From: Vespa crabro | Taxonomy: Eukaryota > Arthropoda > Insecta > Hymenoptera > Vespidae | Assembly: GCF_910589235.1 (NCBI RefSeq) | Contig: NC_060955.1 | Coordinates: 18,664,212 to 18,728,211, forward strand | DNA length: 64,000 bases | Direction of reading: 5' to 3' | In this document: piece by piece, positions 39,133 through 51,749 of the stretch | How positions within the stretch are numbered: position 1 is the stretch's first letter | How the letters are laid out: each line of letters begins with the position of its first letter | The notes under the pieces: model-generated | Told to the model about the DNA's origin: nothing | Databases searched by the model: none | Seen by the model: the letters and a program-made list of their open reading frames with translations, nothing else | Made by a program: the position numbers and the translations under genes

Positions 39133-39668
39133 TCAAACATAGGAGATAATAAAAAGTTATTTCTAAATATAAGAATATAATTGATAAAATAAATATGTAT
39201 ATACTCGCAAACTTATACCGGAAACTACTACGAAAAATATTTTCCATGTGACTAAAAGTCTTCTAGAAACATGTAGGTGATTTACATTCAATAATCATAA
39301 ATAACTACAATATATATGTATGAAATACACACTGCTATTATTATAAGAAAGCTACATCTCTTCAAGTTTCTGAAGTGGAATGTGCTCGAACTTATTTTAT
39401 TATTTAAATTTGTATACTTAAGAAATATTCACATACATGCGGAATAAGATTTAATACCATCATTATCATGGACTTGTGAAAAGAAATAAAATAATAATTA
39501 TGTTAACAAAAGCAATGTATTTTACACATTTTTTAAAAACATCATAATTAATTGTGAAAACAATTTTTTTGGAAAGTATTACATGACAATGTAAAATACT
39601 TGATGATATAACAAATTGGATATCCTTTGTAGAGGTACAAGATATGCACATGTAGATTTTTTCTTACA

Positions 39669-39731
<63 letters not shown>

Positions 39732-40122
39732 TATGTATATATAAAAACTCTTTTTCAAAGAAAAATGCTATTTGTTTAAGTCTGTTATAAAAAAAATGAT
39801 ATTCTTTAAACATGAGATATTTACGATAATCTTTTAATTGTATGGTCCTCTTAGCATGCATTAAATTGCATATCTCTTAATAGATTTAAAATTTTTAAAA
39901 GAAAACTATCTAATCTGTGCGCCTTGTACCAGTAAAGATATAAATTCTACAGCATTGTGTTAAAAAATTCTGGGATAGATAACAAAGCTAATGCATTTAC
40001 TTCGTATTATAATTAACTATTTATAAAACAGTTTTTTTTACAAATCATTAGCAAAAACTTTGCCTATAGTGATGAAATACTTAAAAATGTTACACATTGA
40101 TTCTTTATTAAAATCAATGTTA
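39133..40122. other. Convergent 3' regions of Tti1 (+) and EMC1 (-)
   Basis: About one kilobase between stop codons, without coding sequence. It contains an (AT)n(AC)n microsatellite at 39670-39731. Confidence 0.7.
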
Positions 40123-43100
40123 TCATTTCCATGCCTGCTTCTGAGCCTTCTGTGATGCTAATTTCTTCGTTACATACGACGATATTAATAATGCTGCTAA
40201 TACTATTACAATGAGATAATAGTCGAAATCTTCTTTTAACACATCGAATGTTTTAGATGGTGCCACTCGCGTGTAGAACATATCTGTTAAAAGTATAACA
40301 TGAAATGTGCATTTTTGTGTACACAAATTGTACAATAATTAAAAAAGTTGACTTCATTATAACTTACCTAATCCATATACAAAAACTAAACAGGTACTTT
40401 CAAGACCACTAGGACTAGTATGAATGCCTAATACTCTAAATATACTTTGATTATAATTTATAATAGTATCCATATGAATTGGTATTTCAGGCATATATGG
40501 TATAACACCTTCTTCACGCATTTCAGGATTAATAGGACGTCTAGGATCCACCATCATCCATGGTAATTCTATAATTCCACCATTTGCTAGGGAAACTGTT
40601 AAGTACAGTTATAATTTACAATTATTAAGAATATATTTCTTTTATGTTTAGAAATTATTAATAAACAAACATACCTATAATATGTTTACTAGTGATACCT
40701 TTCTCTGTAATAGTCTCTCTCATATATTCTATTGATGCTGGAAAAATGTATGCTTGTCTTTCCACGATGGGTAATTTGGTTGTAACCAAAGAAGAAAACA
40801 CTGTTAAATAATTAAATAATAATGTGAATATATAATATATTATATTTATTAAGTATGAAGGATACTTTTGAATAGTGGCTACTTGATTTACCTGTTGTAT
40901 TACTCTGTATTTTTCCTTCATAAAGTTCCAAAGTTGCAATTTCGGTTCTTCGACTTTTTTCATTAAAATAGCTATATATCAACCAGTTCTCAGAATGTAC
41001 TATATGAAATGGACCACGAACTCTTTTATGCACAATAGAAAATATCATGGCACCTGATACTACATCCAGTAAATAAAGATTGAGTGTATCTATATCATTA
41101 TTAAAAAAAAATATAAATATATAATTTTTAGTTAATTGCATAACAATTTTTTTTACATATAGGAGTATTATTTTTATAATATACTCACTTTTGTGAGTAC
41201 TTCCAACACCTTCTGATACCACAGCTACTAAATTTGGATTAATGTATTTATATAGGACAGATCTATCACTTAAAACTCTACCTTGAGAGTGGACACGTTC
41301 GATTGGACTTTTTGAGATAACTTGTATTATTTTTTGACTTTTTGGAGAGAGTAATAATTCCCAAACTTTATGAGCTATTAACTCCTATAAAAAAAATTCT
41401 CAGTTATTATTTTTTAATTGTTTTGTTATACTTTGCAATTATTAATATTTTTAAGACCTGAGATGTACTGTATGAAAGAGAAAATCCAGATAACAAGCCT
41501 GTAGTTTGATCTGCAGTAAATATATAAGTATTCTTTCCCAGAGAAGCTGCAATAGTAGTTGCACTTTCAGGATAGACATGAATTTTATCTCGTGCATCGA
41601 GTATAAGAATGCCTCGTAGAAAATCATCTGTCGTTACATGAAGTAACATAGATTGTTTTATTCTGTATCCTAATTTTATCAATCCATCTAAAGGCTGTCC
41701 AGTAATTGGATTGAATGTAAATATAATACCTTCTCCAGATACCTAAGATATAAACAATTGTAACTATTGATAGAAATAAATCATATTATAAAATATTATT
41801 TAAAATGCAAATGAAACAGTACTTTATCTTCTGCTAATAATGCACATTGAGGTGGATAAGGAAAATGCCTACTTCCTCGTTGTACGTATAAAACCATTGT
41901 ATCTGATATTTTGTTAAATCCACGAATATTTGGTATTTTAAGTTGCCAAATAATTTCGCCTTTTCTAGTTTCAATACCAAAGATCTATAAAACGAAATAA
42001 AAATATATTTTATGTGGCAATATTGTAAAATTATGTAGAAATTATAATCCATTGTATTCTTTTTTATACCTTTCCAGCTGATGTAACAGTAACAATCATT
42101 TTATGTAAATTGAATTTATCTCGTACTAAATCGGTTCGTTGATTAGATTGCTGTGGAACCAAATCTAGCATAGATTGTATAAAAGCTTTTGCTTGATTAA
42201 ATTGAGAAATAATTCTTCTTAACATCATGCTTAACACATCCCCTGGGTATAAAAAAAATAGAAACAAATTATTCGAAATTAATTTGAAATAAAGCAAAAT
42301 TAAGAGATAAAAATAAAAAATATTTGCATATTTATATCTATTTATTGCAATTGCTTAAGTATTATTATGTTAATCATATAATAAAAATTAGCATATAGCA
42401 GGTATTTTAATAATCACGATTCATTTGCAAATTAGCATAATAAAAATTAATACATCTATATTTATAATAAGCACTATCTGTTTTTTAATTGCACATGCAT
42501 AAAATTTCTTTTGAACTATGCATAAATATATGTAAAACTATATTTCCTAATAAAAAATTGTTGAATATTAAATGAATATTATCTTTTAATGATATTGTGC
42601 AAAAAATTATTATAAACTTAATTTATCCTTTTAAAGCATCCATAAAGGAACACATTTAAATTTAGGCGGGTAAACATTAATATTTCTATTGTAGATATAT
42701 ACTGCTAAATCATGCAAATATAAATTTTGTAGATAGCAGTAAGAAAAATGTTTTTCAAATTAGTTTTTCCTGCTCCACTACTTACATGAAATGTCTACAT
42801 CAATACCTGCCAGCAGCCATTCACAAAAGAAAAGTTAATTAATATAACTTAAGAAATATATTATTTCTCAGAAATTAATTGCCACTAAATAGTATCAGTT
42901 AATCACAACAGTTATTAATAGTTGCAATAGCAAGCTTTTCTGTGAAACTTACTAAAAAGTAATAACAGTATACAAAATCTTAAAAGTAGATATATCATAA
43001 GCATTCTCAATCCATCAGTATGTAAACTTTAACAGTTTTAAATACTGATAGATTTTCAACTCACGACAGTACAGGCATAAAACTCAAAAAATAAAAAAAC

Positions 43101-45469
43101 TATTTTTTAATATGTCTTTATATGTTCAGAAAAACTGTTGTCTTATACTTCGTATATTTTTGTTTTCTTTTATTTTTATTTTTTTACTTTTGTTCCCCAA
43201 TATTTTTGAAGGGGAATATGCATATGCAATTGTACTTTGTGATTTTAACTTTAATTTATAATTATTAAAAAAAATTATACATACTTTCTTTCTGATCAAA
43301 TTCCGTTTCAATGGCTTGATCTCTATCTGACATAGGTAATTCAATAATTTCAACAGCTACAATTTTTGCAAGTGCCTCTTCTCTTGCCCATACTAATTTG
43401 TTATGTTGCAACAATGCAATACTATGATCTTGTGAAGACAACAAATAACGGCATGTTAATCCTTTTGTTTGACGTACACAAACTGATGCCACTATTACAG
43501 GTGATAACAATGAAACATGTGAAAAAGTTCCAGTTATGTTTGGTAGTGGATTAAATGTCAAAAGATCTGTTGCTACAACTTCTGTAATCTAAATTACAGA
43601 TATATTGATTAAAAATAAATAAGATTGAATATTTAAATATATAAAATAAAAATCGATCTTTACTTACTTCATTTCTATAAGTTGATTCTAGCAATACTTT
43701 TTGATTATCTATAGAAGTGATATATAGAGTTGTATCACCTGCAATATCTCTTTGAATTGGAACTGAAGTTTCTCCAACAACAAGAATTCGTTTTCTTTGA
43801 TTGTTATCTGCAGTGATAGATACTACAGTTTCATCTCCAAGTACAGATTCTAATTGGTATGGTCCTTGTGTTCCAGCACCAAATATAGTATTTATAGTAA
43901 CCATTTGAGGTTCTATATTTGTATTAAATAAATGTACTAAAAACAGCATGCCTAAAGAATTGTCCCCCTTTAAGCAAGCTAAATATGGGGCAACTAAAAC
44001 ACATCTATGAAAAAAGAATAATACAATTTTTACATATCAATTATTCTAAAAATAAGTATATATCACATAAATAATATAATTTATATGAATCTTACTCTGT
44101 TTCAGAAGTTATAAATGGAGCTGATACTTTTCTTGATTTTAATTTTTCACCAGTTTTACTATCATATGATGTTACCTCAACTCCACTATTGTAGATAGGT
44201 AAAATATGATGTAATGTTCCATCTTTGATATGCCATTTTACTTCTTCTATTCTATGTCACAAAATATTTAATTTTATAATATATGAAAACAATTAATTTT
44301 ATATAATATAACATAAATATTAAAAATTCTAACAACTCCATTTAAAGTCCATTTCATGATATTGATATTTCATTCTCTAATATTTCCTGGCAAAAATAAG
44401 ATTATAAAAATAAGTGATATAAATTGAATATTTAAGTTATTGTAATATGTATATTTTTTGAAGTGTGTAGTGTTAAATACATCAATTATTATTGTGCACT
44501 GAATGGAAGAAAAAACCTGTTAGCAGTATACAATCCCAATGTAGAAAAGGATCTAAATGTAGAATCATGTCTGAAAAATCAATTGTAGTCTATAATCAAT
44601 CCTCTAGATTCCATGGAAGAAGTCAATTTTTTTACAATGGAATGGAATTGTAACAAATTTATCTTTAAAAAGTTTCACTATATAATTTTAATATTTCACA
44701 ATTTTCTTTGACTAACCTATCAGAGTTTTGTTCAGCAATTGGCCATTCATTAAGTATATGCCCTGTAGCTAAATCCCATGCACGAACAAGAGCTGGAACT
44801 CCACCACTTACAGATATCAGATCTCCATCTGCAACACCTCCCAATGTACGAATACGACCAGCGTATCCTTTCTCTAATACCCTTCTCCATAATATTTGAC
44901 CTGATAAATTATACAAAAATTATCATTCTTTTTCAATTATTTATATCAATTTCTGCAACATTATATGTGAGAAAAAATAAATGTTATATTATATCAATGA
45001 TAAACTATCTGTAAATTTAAACATATAACAATACATATATAATATCATATATATTATATATATTGTTAAGCTAATTAGATTCCATACCTGTTTTTAGATT
45101 TAATGCGGCAATAACATTTTCTTCGGTCGCAACAATAATCTTTTTAGCCGTTGAAATTGTGTCAAAACTGGCAAATTTTATTTTGCCAACATAATTTTGT
45201 TTCCTACAATTATAGTAAAAAAATTCTAATATATACGAGATGGATAGTAATTTACGATGAAGTGTATTTGTGTATTTGAAATGCTAATTCTGATAATCAC
45301 TGAATTATAATAGAAATGTGATTTACCAATCGAATTTTCCCACTTGGTCCTCATAAAGACATAGAGAAAGATTAAATAAACTTATAAATACAATAAGATA
45401 TTGTAATATCTGTACATCCGTTAAAAACCGGCTGATATTCCCTCTAAAAGTCCATGCAAAGGAAGCCAT
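40123..45469 (-). CDS. EMC1: ER membrane protein complex subunit 1
   Basis: EMC1 is the large luminal subunit of the ER membrane complex, which inserts tail-anchored and polytopic proteins. Exons: 45469-45327, 45203-45088, 44900-44717, 44570-44517, 44251-44096, 44004-43668, 43588-43285, 42242-42070, 41984-41823, 41742-41458, 41384-41189, 41089-40892, 40800-40675, 40595-40368, 40283-40123. They sum to 2823 bases, 940 residues, against 993 in human. The mature start CLYEDQVGKFDW is diagnostic. Next comes PQQ-like beta-propeller sequence (VIAALNLKTGQILWRR), then conserved late motifs HIVHSENWLIYSYF, ITEKGITSKHIIG and TSPSGLESTCLVFVYG. The end is FDVLKEDFDYYL, a membrane span at about 909-926, and a short basic tail. 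The 54-base exon 4 was found by frame only. The region around it is shorter than in vertebrates. The hydrophobic signal core starts only at about residue 22. Confidence 0.94.
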
Positions 45470-45494
45470 GATGAAAAATCTGTATATCAAAGTA

Positions 45495-45680
45495 TCAGCT
45501 GGTATCGGCTTCTATTAACTTTTCTGCTAGGCCCTCAGAAGCTAGGGCATGTGAAAGTATAAAAGTGTATAAGACTGTTTGACTATCTACAAATTGTAAT
45601 TCTAAACTAGCAAAAGCAGGTGGCGCAGTAGTATGTAAGGTGGTGCCTTGTACGTATGATGAGTCTGCCATATTATACAT
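45495..45680 (-). CDS. Upstream ORF of 61 codons before EMC1, function unknown
   Basis: An open frame from ATG 45680 (or the second ATG, three codons later, at 45671) to TGA 45495-45497. It ends 25 bases before the EMC1 start codon, on the same strand. Its composition is protein-like rather than low complexity: FASLELQFVDSQTV, then FILSHALASEGLAEKLIEAD. I recognise no family. It may be a regulatory upstream ORF of EMC1, a small protein made from a two-cistron transcript, or chance. Confidence 0.3.
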   Translation of the reverse strand: MYNMADSSYVQGTTLHTTAPPAFASLELQFVDSQTVLYTFILSHALASEGLAEKLIEADTS

Positions 45681-46221
45681 TCATTATATGTATATACACA
45701 CATACACATGTGTATCTCAGGAATCAAAAGCAGTTATTGGTTATTCATAAGTAATCTTAGATCATATCCATGAAATTGATTCATAACGATAATTTTTTGT
45801 GAAATTTACGTGAAATTGCAACAAGAGAGTGCAAAATAATTTTTTTAAGTACTTGTTTCATGTATTGCATCTTCTAAAAAGAATGTGACATTAATACGAA
45901 TAAATATAGCACAAATTTAAAATAGTATAGAGATGCGTAAACATAACAAAGCTTTTAAACAAAATTTCTTTTATAGTAATCTGGTATAATCCATATTGAT
46001 TTTTACTCACAAGACTTTCATTTATCAATCTAATATTTCTTTATAATACAGATAGTTTAATTCTGTATTTAGTAATTTCTAGTGATTTTTAGAACACTTC
46101 TAAGATATACAAGTTATCTGTCATTAGACAGAAAATAAATAAAAAATTTATAAAAAGAGAGGAATCTATTCCTTATTTCTAATATTGAACAAATAAGTAA
46201 CTACAAAAAAAGTTATTGAAG
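45681..46221. promoter_or_regulatory. Divergent intergenic region, EMC1 (-) and IST1 (+)
   Basis: About 540 bases of AT-rich DNA, presumed to hold both promoters. No coding exon was seen. Confidence 0.55.
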
Positions 46222-47984
46222 ATGTTTTCGAGCGGTCCTAATTACACAAAACTGAAAACACACCTTAGGTTAGCTATAAACAGATTGAAGCTTTTAGAAA
46301 AAAAGAAAACAGAATTAGCTCAAAAAGCACGAAAAGAAATAGCTGATTACATTGCGGCTGGAAAAATTGAAAGAGCAAAAATTAGAGTGGAACATATTAT
46401 AAGAGAAGATTATATGGTAGAAGCTATGGAATTAATCGAAATGTATTGTGATCTCTTACTTGCCCGCTTTGGCTTAATTCAACAAATGAAGTAAGTCATG
46501 ATACTGTTAATTTAAAATCTGTTATATTCATCCACATATTTTTACTTGTCTTTATGTAATACTTATATTTCTATAGTCTTAAATGTAATACTTATATTTT
46601 TTATAGAAATTTAGATGAAGGTCTAGCAGAAGCTATTTCTACAATAATTTGGGCTGCACCTCGTATTCAAACAGATGTACAAGAGATAAAAGTAATTGCT
46701 GATATATTAACTACTAAATATGGAAGACAATACACGGAAGCTTGCAAAGAAGAAGCTATACAAACTATATCTGAGAAATTAAAACATAAAATGAGCGTAC
46801 AGTCTCCATCTAAACTTTTAGTAGAAAAATATCTAATAGAGATTGCAAACAATTATAATATAGAATATGAACCAGATCCTCAAATAATGTCAGAAGGAGA
46901 AGATGCTGTATTAATAGATATTGGAAGTAACAACGGCGATTCTAGAAATAATTTAGATCTTGCTAGTGGTGGTAGTAATGGACCACAACCAGCTGGATTT
47001 ATTGGCTTTCCACAGCCTCCTCTGCTACCAGATCCAAATATAAATGTAATGGTAAGATATTAAACTTGAATTAATACTTGGATTACTTGGAATTATTTGA
47101 ATTAAAGCCTTAGATTAGGTAAAGAAAATAATATTATTTTTATTTTTTATTAATAAGAATTCTGAGAAAGGAAGTGCACCTATAGGATTTGTACCTCCAA
47201 TGGGACCTGCTACTTTCTCAGATAAAGATCAAAACACACCCTTCAATCCTGCAGCATTTTCATATAATATCCCATTAGATAATGCTAATACAAATAAGCC
47301 TGTAAGTAATAAAATAATGATTAGTACTTTTACTGTAATTATGTATTCTCTTTAAAAGTATTAACTTTTTGCCTTATAATATCTTGTGAAATTCGTTATA
47401 CTATATATGGGACAAACATAAGAAAGACGAGTTAGACTTGAAATATGTATATTAGCAAAAACATATTGAACATATAATCAGATTGCAAAGTAAGTCCATA
47501 TGCAACTTCTTCATTGAGTATGTATGCATAATCATAAATTAAATCATGAGGCAAGAAGTTAATTAAGCTAACAATAAATAGTTCTTCTTTTGAATTAATT
47601 CGTAATATTATTGAATTACTGAATATCTAATTCAGGAAGATGATTTACCACCTCCATATGGCTCATTCCCACCTGACTTAAATAAACAAGTGAGTAGAAG
47701 ATATAATTAACTATACTTAATTGTTATACTTTATACTTTATTAATAGCAAACAGATGAGAATTGGAGAATTTAACAATTATGAAAATTAATTTTTTATCT
47801 TGTTTAGTCTGATGAAAAACCAAAGCCTCAACCACGATCAAAAATTCCAATGAGTAATTTTCAACTTCCCGATCTACCTGCTGTACCATCAGGAAGTGAA
47901 TTACCTCAAAATACATCTGAAAATGATGATATAGATTTTGATGACCTAATGAAACGCTTTGAAGACTTAAAAAAAAGGAAGTAA
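46222..47984 (+). CDS. Ist1: IST1 homolog, ESCRT-III-associated factor
   Basis: IST1 co-assembles with CHMP1 and recruits VPS4 and spastin for endosomal tubule scission and cytokinesis. Exons: 46222-46490, 46607-47051, 47158-47301, 47636-47689, 47808-47984. They sum to 1089 bases, 362 residues. The IST1 core helical domain (about 1-190) opens MFSSGPNYTKLKTHLRLAI and includes ARKEIADYIAAGKIERAKIRVEHIIREDY (split here over the basic helix pair) and EMYCDLLLARFGLI. A Pro/Asn-rich linker follows. The C-terminus IDFDDLMKRFEDLKKRK is the MIM1-type helix that binds VPS4-type MIT domains. The ATG at 46222 is chosen because it matches the family start exactly. Confidence 0.96.
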
Positions 47985-48393
47985 CAGTAAAACATTTGAT
48001 ATAATAATTATAATCAAAACATATAAAAGTATACTATACTTTACTGGTTACTATAATAATTTACATAAATGTAAAGATAATATCACACTTTTGAATATTA
48101 GTAAATAATATATAGAGATCTATAAAATAAAATCTATATAAAATAATACTTTTTAACAGATGCTAATGTTTTTATAAACGCAAAATGTAGGATAATATTG
48201 TTGTAAACATTTCAAATAAATATATACAGTTTATTAATTGTTAACATAGATATTTATTAAAATTTTTGTCCGTAATTACATTATAACTTCCACAAAATAT
48301 GTTTATCATTCTTCTTAATTTTAATAATTATTGCAATATTTTATACTGAAGAAATTGGTGCAAATTCTAAAATCTAAACATGGTGAAAATCAA

Positions 48394-49576
48394 TTATACG
48401 TTCCAATCTTCACATTGCTGAAAACAATATTATTTAAAAAAGTACATTATTTGTAAATATAATTAATAGAATAATAAATTGTCTTACTTCTTTGCCCTTT
48501 CCTATTAAACAGGTAATTAGATTTTGTGAATATTCACATTTTTCCATTCTATTCGCAGAATTAAGAAAATAGAAACATTTTATAATAGATTCTTCTATAA
48601 AATCACGTAATTCTGGATCCTGGATTTTTTCTGTCATTACTCGTATCATAGATTCTCGTATTGGAAAGCCTCTTTGATCAACCTTAATAAATAATTTAAA
48701 TCAGTTGTAAAACATATAATCTCGGTATTAATATTTATTAATACTTACGACATTTAATTCGTTGAAAAAACATTGAATAACACACTATAATATTAGGTAA
48801 AATAAAAAATTAATATATAATATCAGTATACCATTGTGAGATAAATATATCTTAAAAAAAATTATTAATATTATTTTTCTTTATGTCTTACAGAGTCATT
48901 TTGTTTTTGGTTGTGATTCTCTTGATAATTGTGATTACTTCCAGCATTTTTCATATTTTCCCAGTTAGAATTTGTCATTCCCCAATTATTTGTATCATAG
49001 TAATCTTCTACATTTTTCAATCTATCATTGGCATTATTAGAACCAAAAGACAGTGGATTATCATTTCTTGTAAATTGACCAGCTCTATTGTTTCTGATAA
49101 AAGAAAAACAACATAATTTTAAAATAATTCATATAGACAGTATTCATTTTTGAATTCATTACCTATTATTTTGCTCATTTAAAAAATTATTAGTATAATA
49201 TCTACTATTATTTTTTATAAGAAACTTGTTATCAAAACTATTTTCATTTGAGTCAGAAGAATCTTCTGATTCATTATTTTCATTTAAAGAAGAATCAGTA
49301 CCATAATTAATATGTCCTAAATTTCGTTTTTTACAGTTTTTTAAGATTTTTTCAAATCGATTAGTTTGTTGATTAATTGCCTGACATCTTAGTGCCTACA
49401 AAATATAAAATAAAATAGAATCGAAATTAATTTTTTTTAATATTGAAATTAATTTTTTTTCAATTTTTATAAATATTTCTATATTAGAAGTTTGTAAAAA
49501 ATTATTAACTTACTACACAAAGATGAAGGCATGATATCAAAATAAGAACAAATAGAACTGTAAAATAAGACTTCAT
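48394..49576 (-). CDS. Odorant-binding protein, Obp59a-like, with Asn-rich insertion
   Basis: Odorant-binding proteins are secreted helical carriers of small hydrophobic ligands. Fly Obp59a is an atypical member linked to humidity sensing. Exons: 49576-49514, 49395-49163, 49093-48892, 48784-48749, 48682-48488, 48417-48394. They sum to 753 bases, 250 residues. A signal peptide covers about 1-20. Residues from about 45 to 166 are a Ser/Asn-rich spacer (for example NENNESEDSSDSNENS). The C-terminal part carries the OBP pattern: C167-x3-C171 (CVIQC), C214, C236-x8-C245, with an extra C227. The first cysteine would be C25 or C44. The segments FNELNVVDQRGFP and PELRDFIEESIIKCF suggest the Obp59a lineage from memory of the family. 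I am sure it is an OBP and moderately sure of the lineage. Confidence 0.8.
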
Positions 49577-50148
49577 TTTGCCATCTACTGATTGAAGTGC
49601 CTTTGTGACCCATAATATATATTCTAATCTATAAAACTCCTTACATAAACAGTCAGTTTCAATTATAATGTTATTTGAACTTATATGAAAGATTAATGAG
49701 ATTGTTTCTATTTTAATTGACATTTCCTTATCCTATCTAGTAATATACAATATCACGGAGATATGGCTCATTTAATTCTTCCTGTTATGAAGTCTATTTG
49801 CTACTAATATCAATAAATGTGTAATTGCCACTAAATAAAATACAATGTATTTTATAAATATTATTATATATAATACTTGTAGTTTATTATTATTATATTT
49901 AATATTATTATATTTAATACTTTTATAATAGATCTTATGTAAGTTAAAAATGAAAATATTGGAATAGGTATTGAAATAATATTATACTTTTTAAGATAAT
50001 GATTACATAAAGTAAGGAATGTTAATATGTTTGTATGCTTGCAGGAATACTTGGTGGGGATATTGGAAAGTTCCAGGTTTATCTAAATATGCTTCATAGA
50101 ATAAAGAGTTGCAGCTGCAGTTCAGTTTGTGCTTTCTTTTGAGAAACA
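49577..50148. promoter_or_regulatory. Divergent intergenic region, OBP (-) and cuticle protein (+)
   Basis: About 570 bases between two oppositely transcribed start codons. No coding sequence or recognisable motif is seen. Confidence 0.55.
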
Positions 50149-51450
50149 ATGTGCAGCATAATATGGATTGTAAGTACATATTTATTATGTTTCATTGTAT
50201 TTATAAATGTAAATAATTATCTAGTTTTAAAGGTATTAGAGTTATTGACCATAAAATGTAATGAACCGTGAAAGCGTGACATTTGAACAAAAAGTGTACT
50301 GCTTTCACATTATTTCTACCTGAAATATCTAATCTATAAGGAAAGCATTAATACATATCTAAACACTTAACTAAATATTTGTTTTATTTACAGTTGATTG
50401 GAATTGTTTTAATTTGTTCATTTCCTTCACAAATACACAGCAGTATTTATGATGATAAAATTAACTTACAAATAAAAGATAATTTACAAAATATAGCAAA
50501 GAAGCATTCAAATGATATTAAAACTGTGAAAGTATCAAAACTTAAATATATATTAAGAAATACAACAAATAAATGTGGACTTGAAAAGACATGCAGTAAT
50601 GTAGAAAAAAATCTTAAAAACAATTCTGATAATTATAATAATAAAAAAATAATAATAAATTTAGTTTCACCATTAACAACAAGTAAAGATTATTATACTT
50701 ATTTTAATAGAAGGAAAAAAGAACTAAAACATAAAAATGTACAAGAAGATATGAATCAACATAATGTACAAAATTATAAATATGAAAAACAGAACACATC
50801 TATAAATCATACAAATCCTACAATTGAAAGTAATCATCTATCTTACATACGTGACCACGCGCCAGACGTAACAAAGGTAAAAACTTGAATGATATAATTA
50901 TATAATAATATTAAAACTCTACATTTTAATACTCTACAAAATTTAATTTTATTTATAAATATTTACAAGAAAGGTAAAATAAGCAGAATTATACTGTACA
51001 AAGAACTATAAATAATTCTTTTTACAGAAAGCTTCACAAAATCAAATTGGATATAATAAAAACTACAAAAAAAAGTCTTCTACAAATGTATCGCAAATTT
51101 CACCTGATGGAGATAGAGTAGAATTTCAAATACAGGGCCATGAAGGTCCAAAAACATACATCTTTGGGTTTGATACTGGAGTTGGGTAAGGGTCAAAGTA
51201 ACAGTATATGTATATATTTATATATATAAAATCATTTGTATATTAATAGCTTACATACAATAATTTTAACTTTTATAGAAAAAACAGACAATACAGATTA
51301 GAGGAACGTTTCAATGATGGTACAGTAAAAGGCCATTATGGTTATTATGATGCTAGAGGAAAATTACGAACTGTTAAATATATTGCTAAACCTATCGAAG
51401 GTTATCAAGAAAAGCATCATGAAACAAATATTCATGGAGTTGAACATTGA
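50149..51450 (+). CDS. Cuticular protein with R&R chitin-binding domain
   Basis: R&R proteins (chitin_bind_4) bind chitin fibres in cuticle. Exons: 50149-50169, 50394-50876, 51028-51185, 51279-51450. They sum to 834 bases, 277 residues. The signal peptide is split by intron 1 (MCSIIWI, then LIGIVLICSFPSQIHS). Residues up to about 185 are a Lys/Asn-rich, low-complexity region without repeats of the AAPA type. The R&R segment (about 190-262) contains TYIFGFDTGVG, LEERFNDGTVKGHYGYYDARG and LRTVKYIAKPIEGY. This fits the consensus of spaced glycines, Y-x-Y-x-D-x-x-G and a late G-Y, nearest to the RR-1 or an unclassified subgroup. Intron 3 interrupts the domain. An intron within the signal peptide is common in insect cuticle genes. 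Confidence 0.87.
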
Positions 51451-51749
51451 ATATCACTTACTAACAACGTGAGGTTAAAACGTTTATTAACAATAACAAT
51501 TAGTGTATACAAAAAAAAATTAACACAAAAAGATATAAATCTTGCCAAGATAGATACATATGAATATATTAATAAATCTAATCTATATCGAACATATTTA
51601 AGATTCATTGCAAAAAAACATAAGATTATATTTTATAAGCCCCTTTTATGTATTGATCTTTAACATGTTCACTGATGGTTTATAAAATAATAATTTTTGA
51701 CACTTTTGTAATATATATATTAATGGTCTATGTATAGTAAAACTAGATT

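Noticed and set aside
51469..51663. 64-codon ORF just after the cuticle protein stop
   Set aside because: It lies in the 3' UTR, is Lys/Ile/Tyr-rich like the background, and does not continue the R&R domain.
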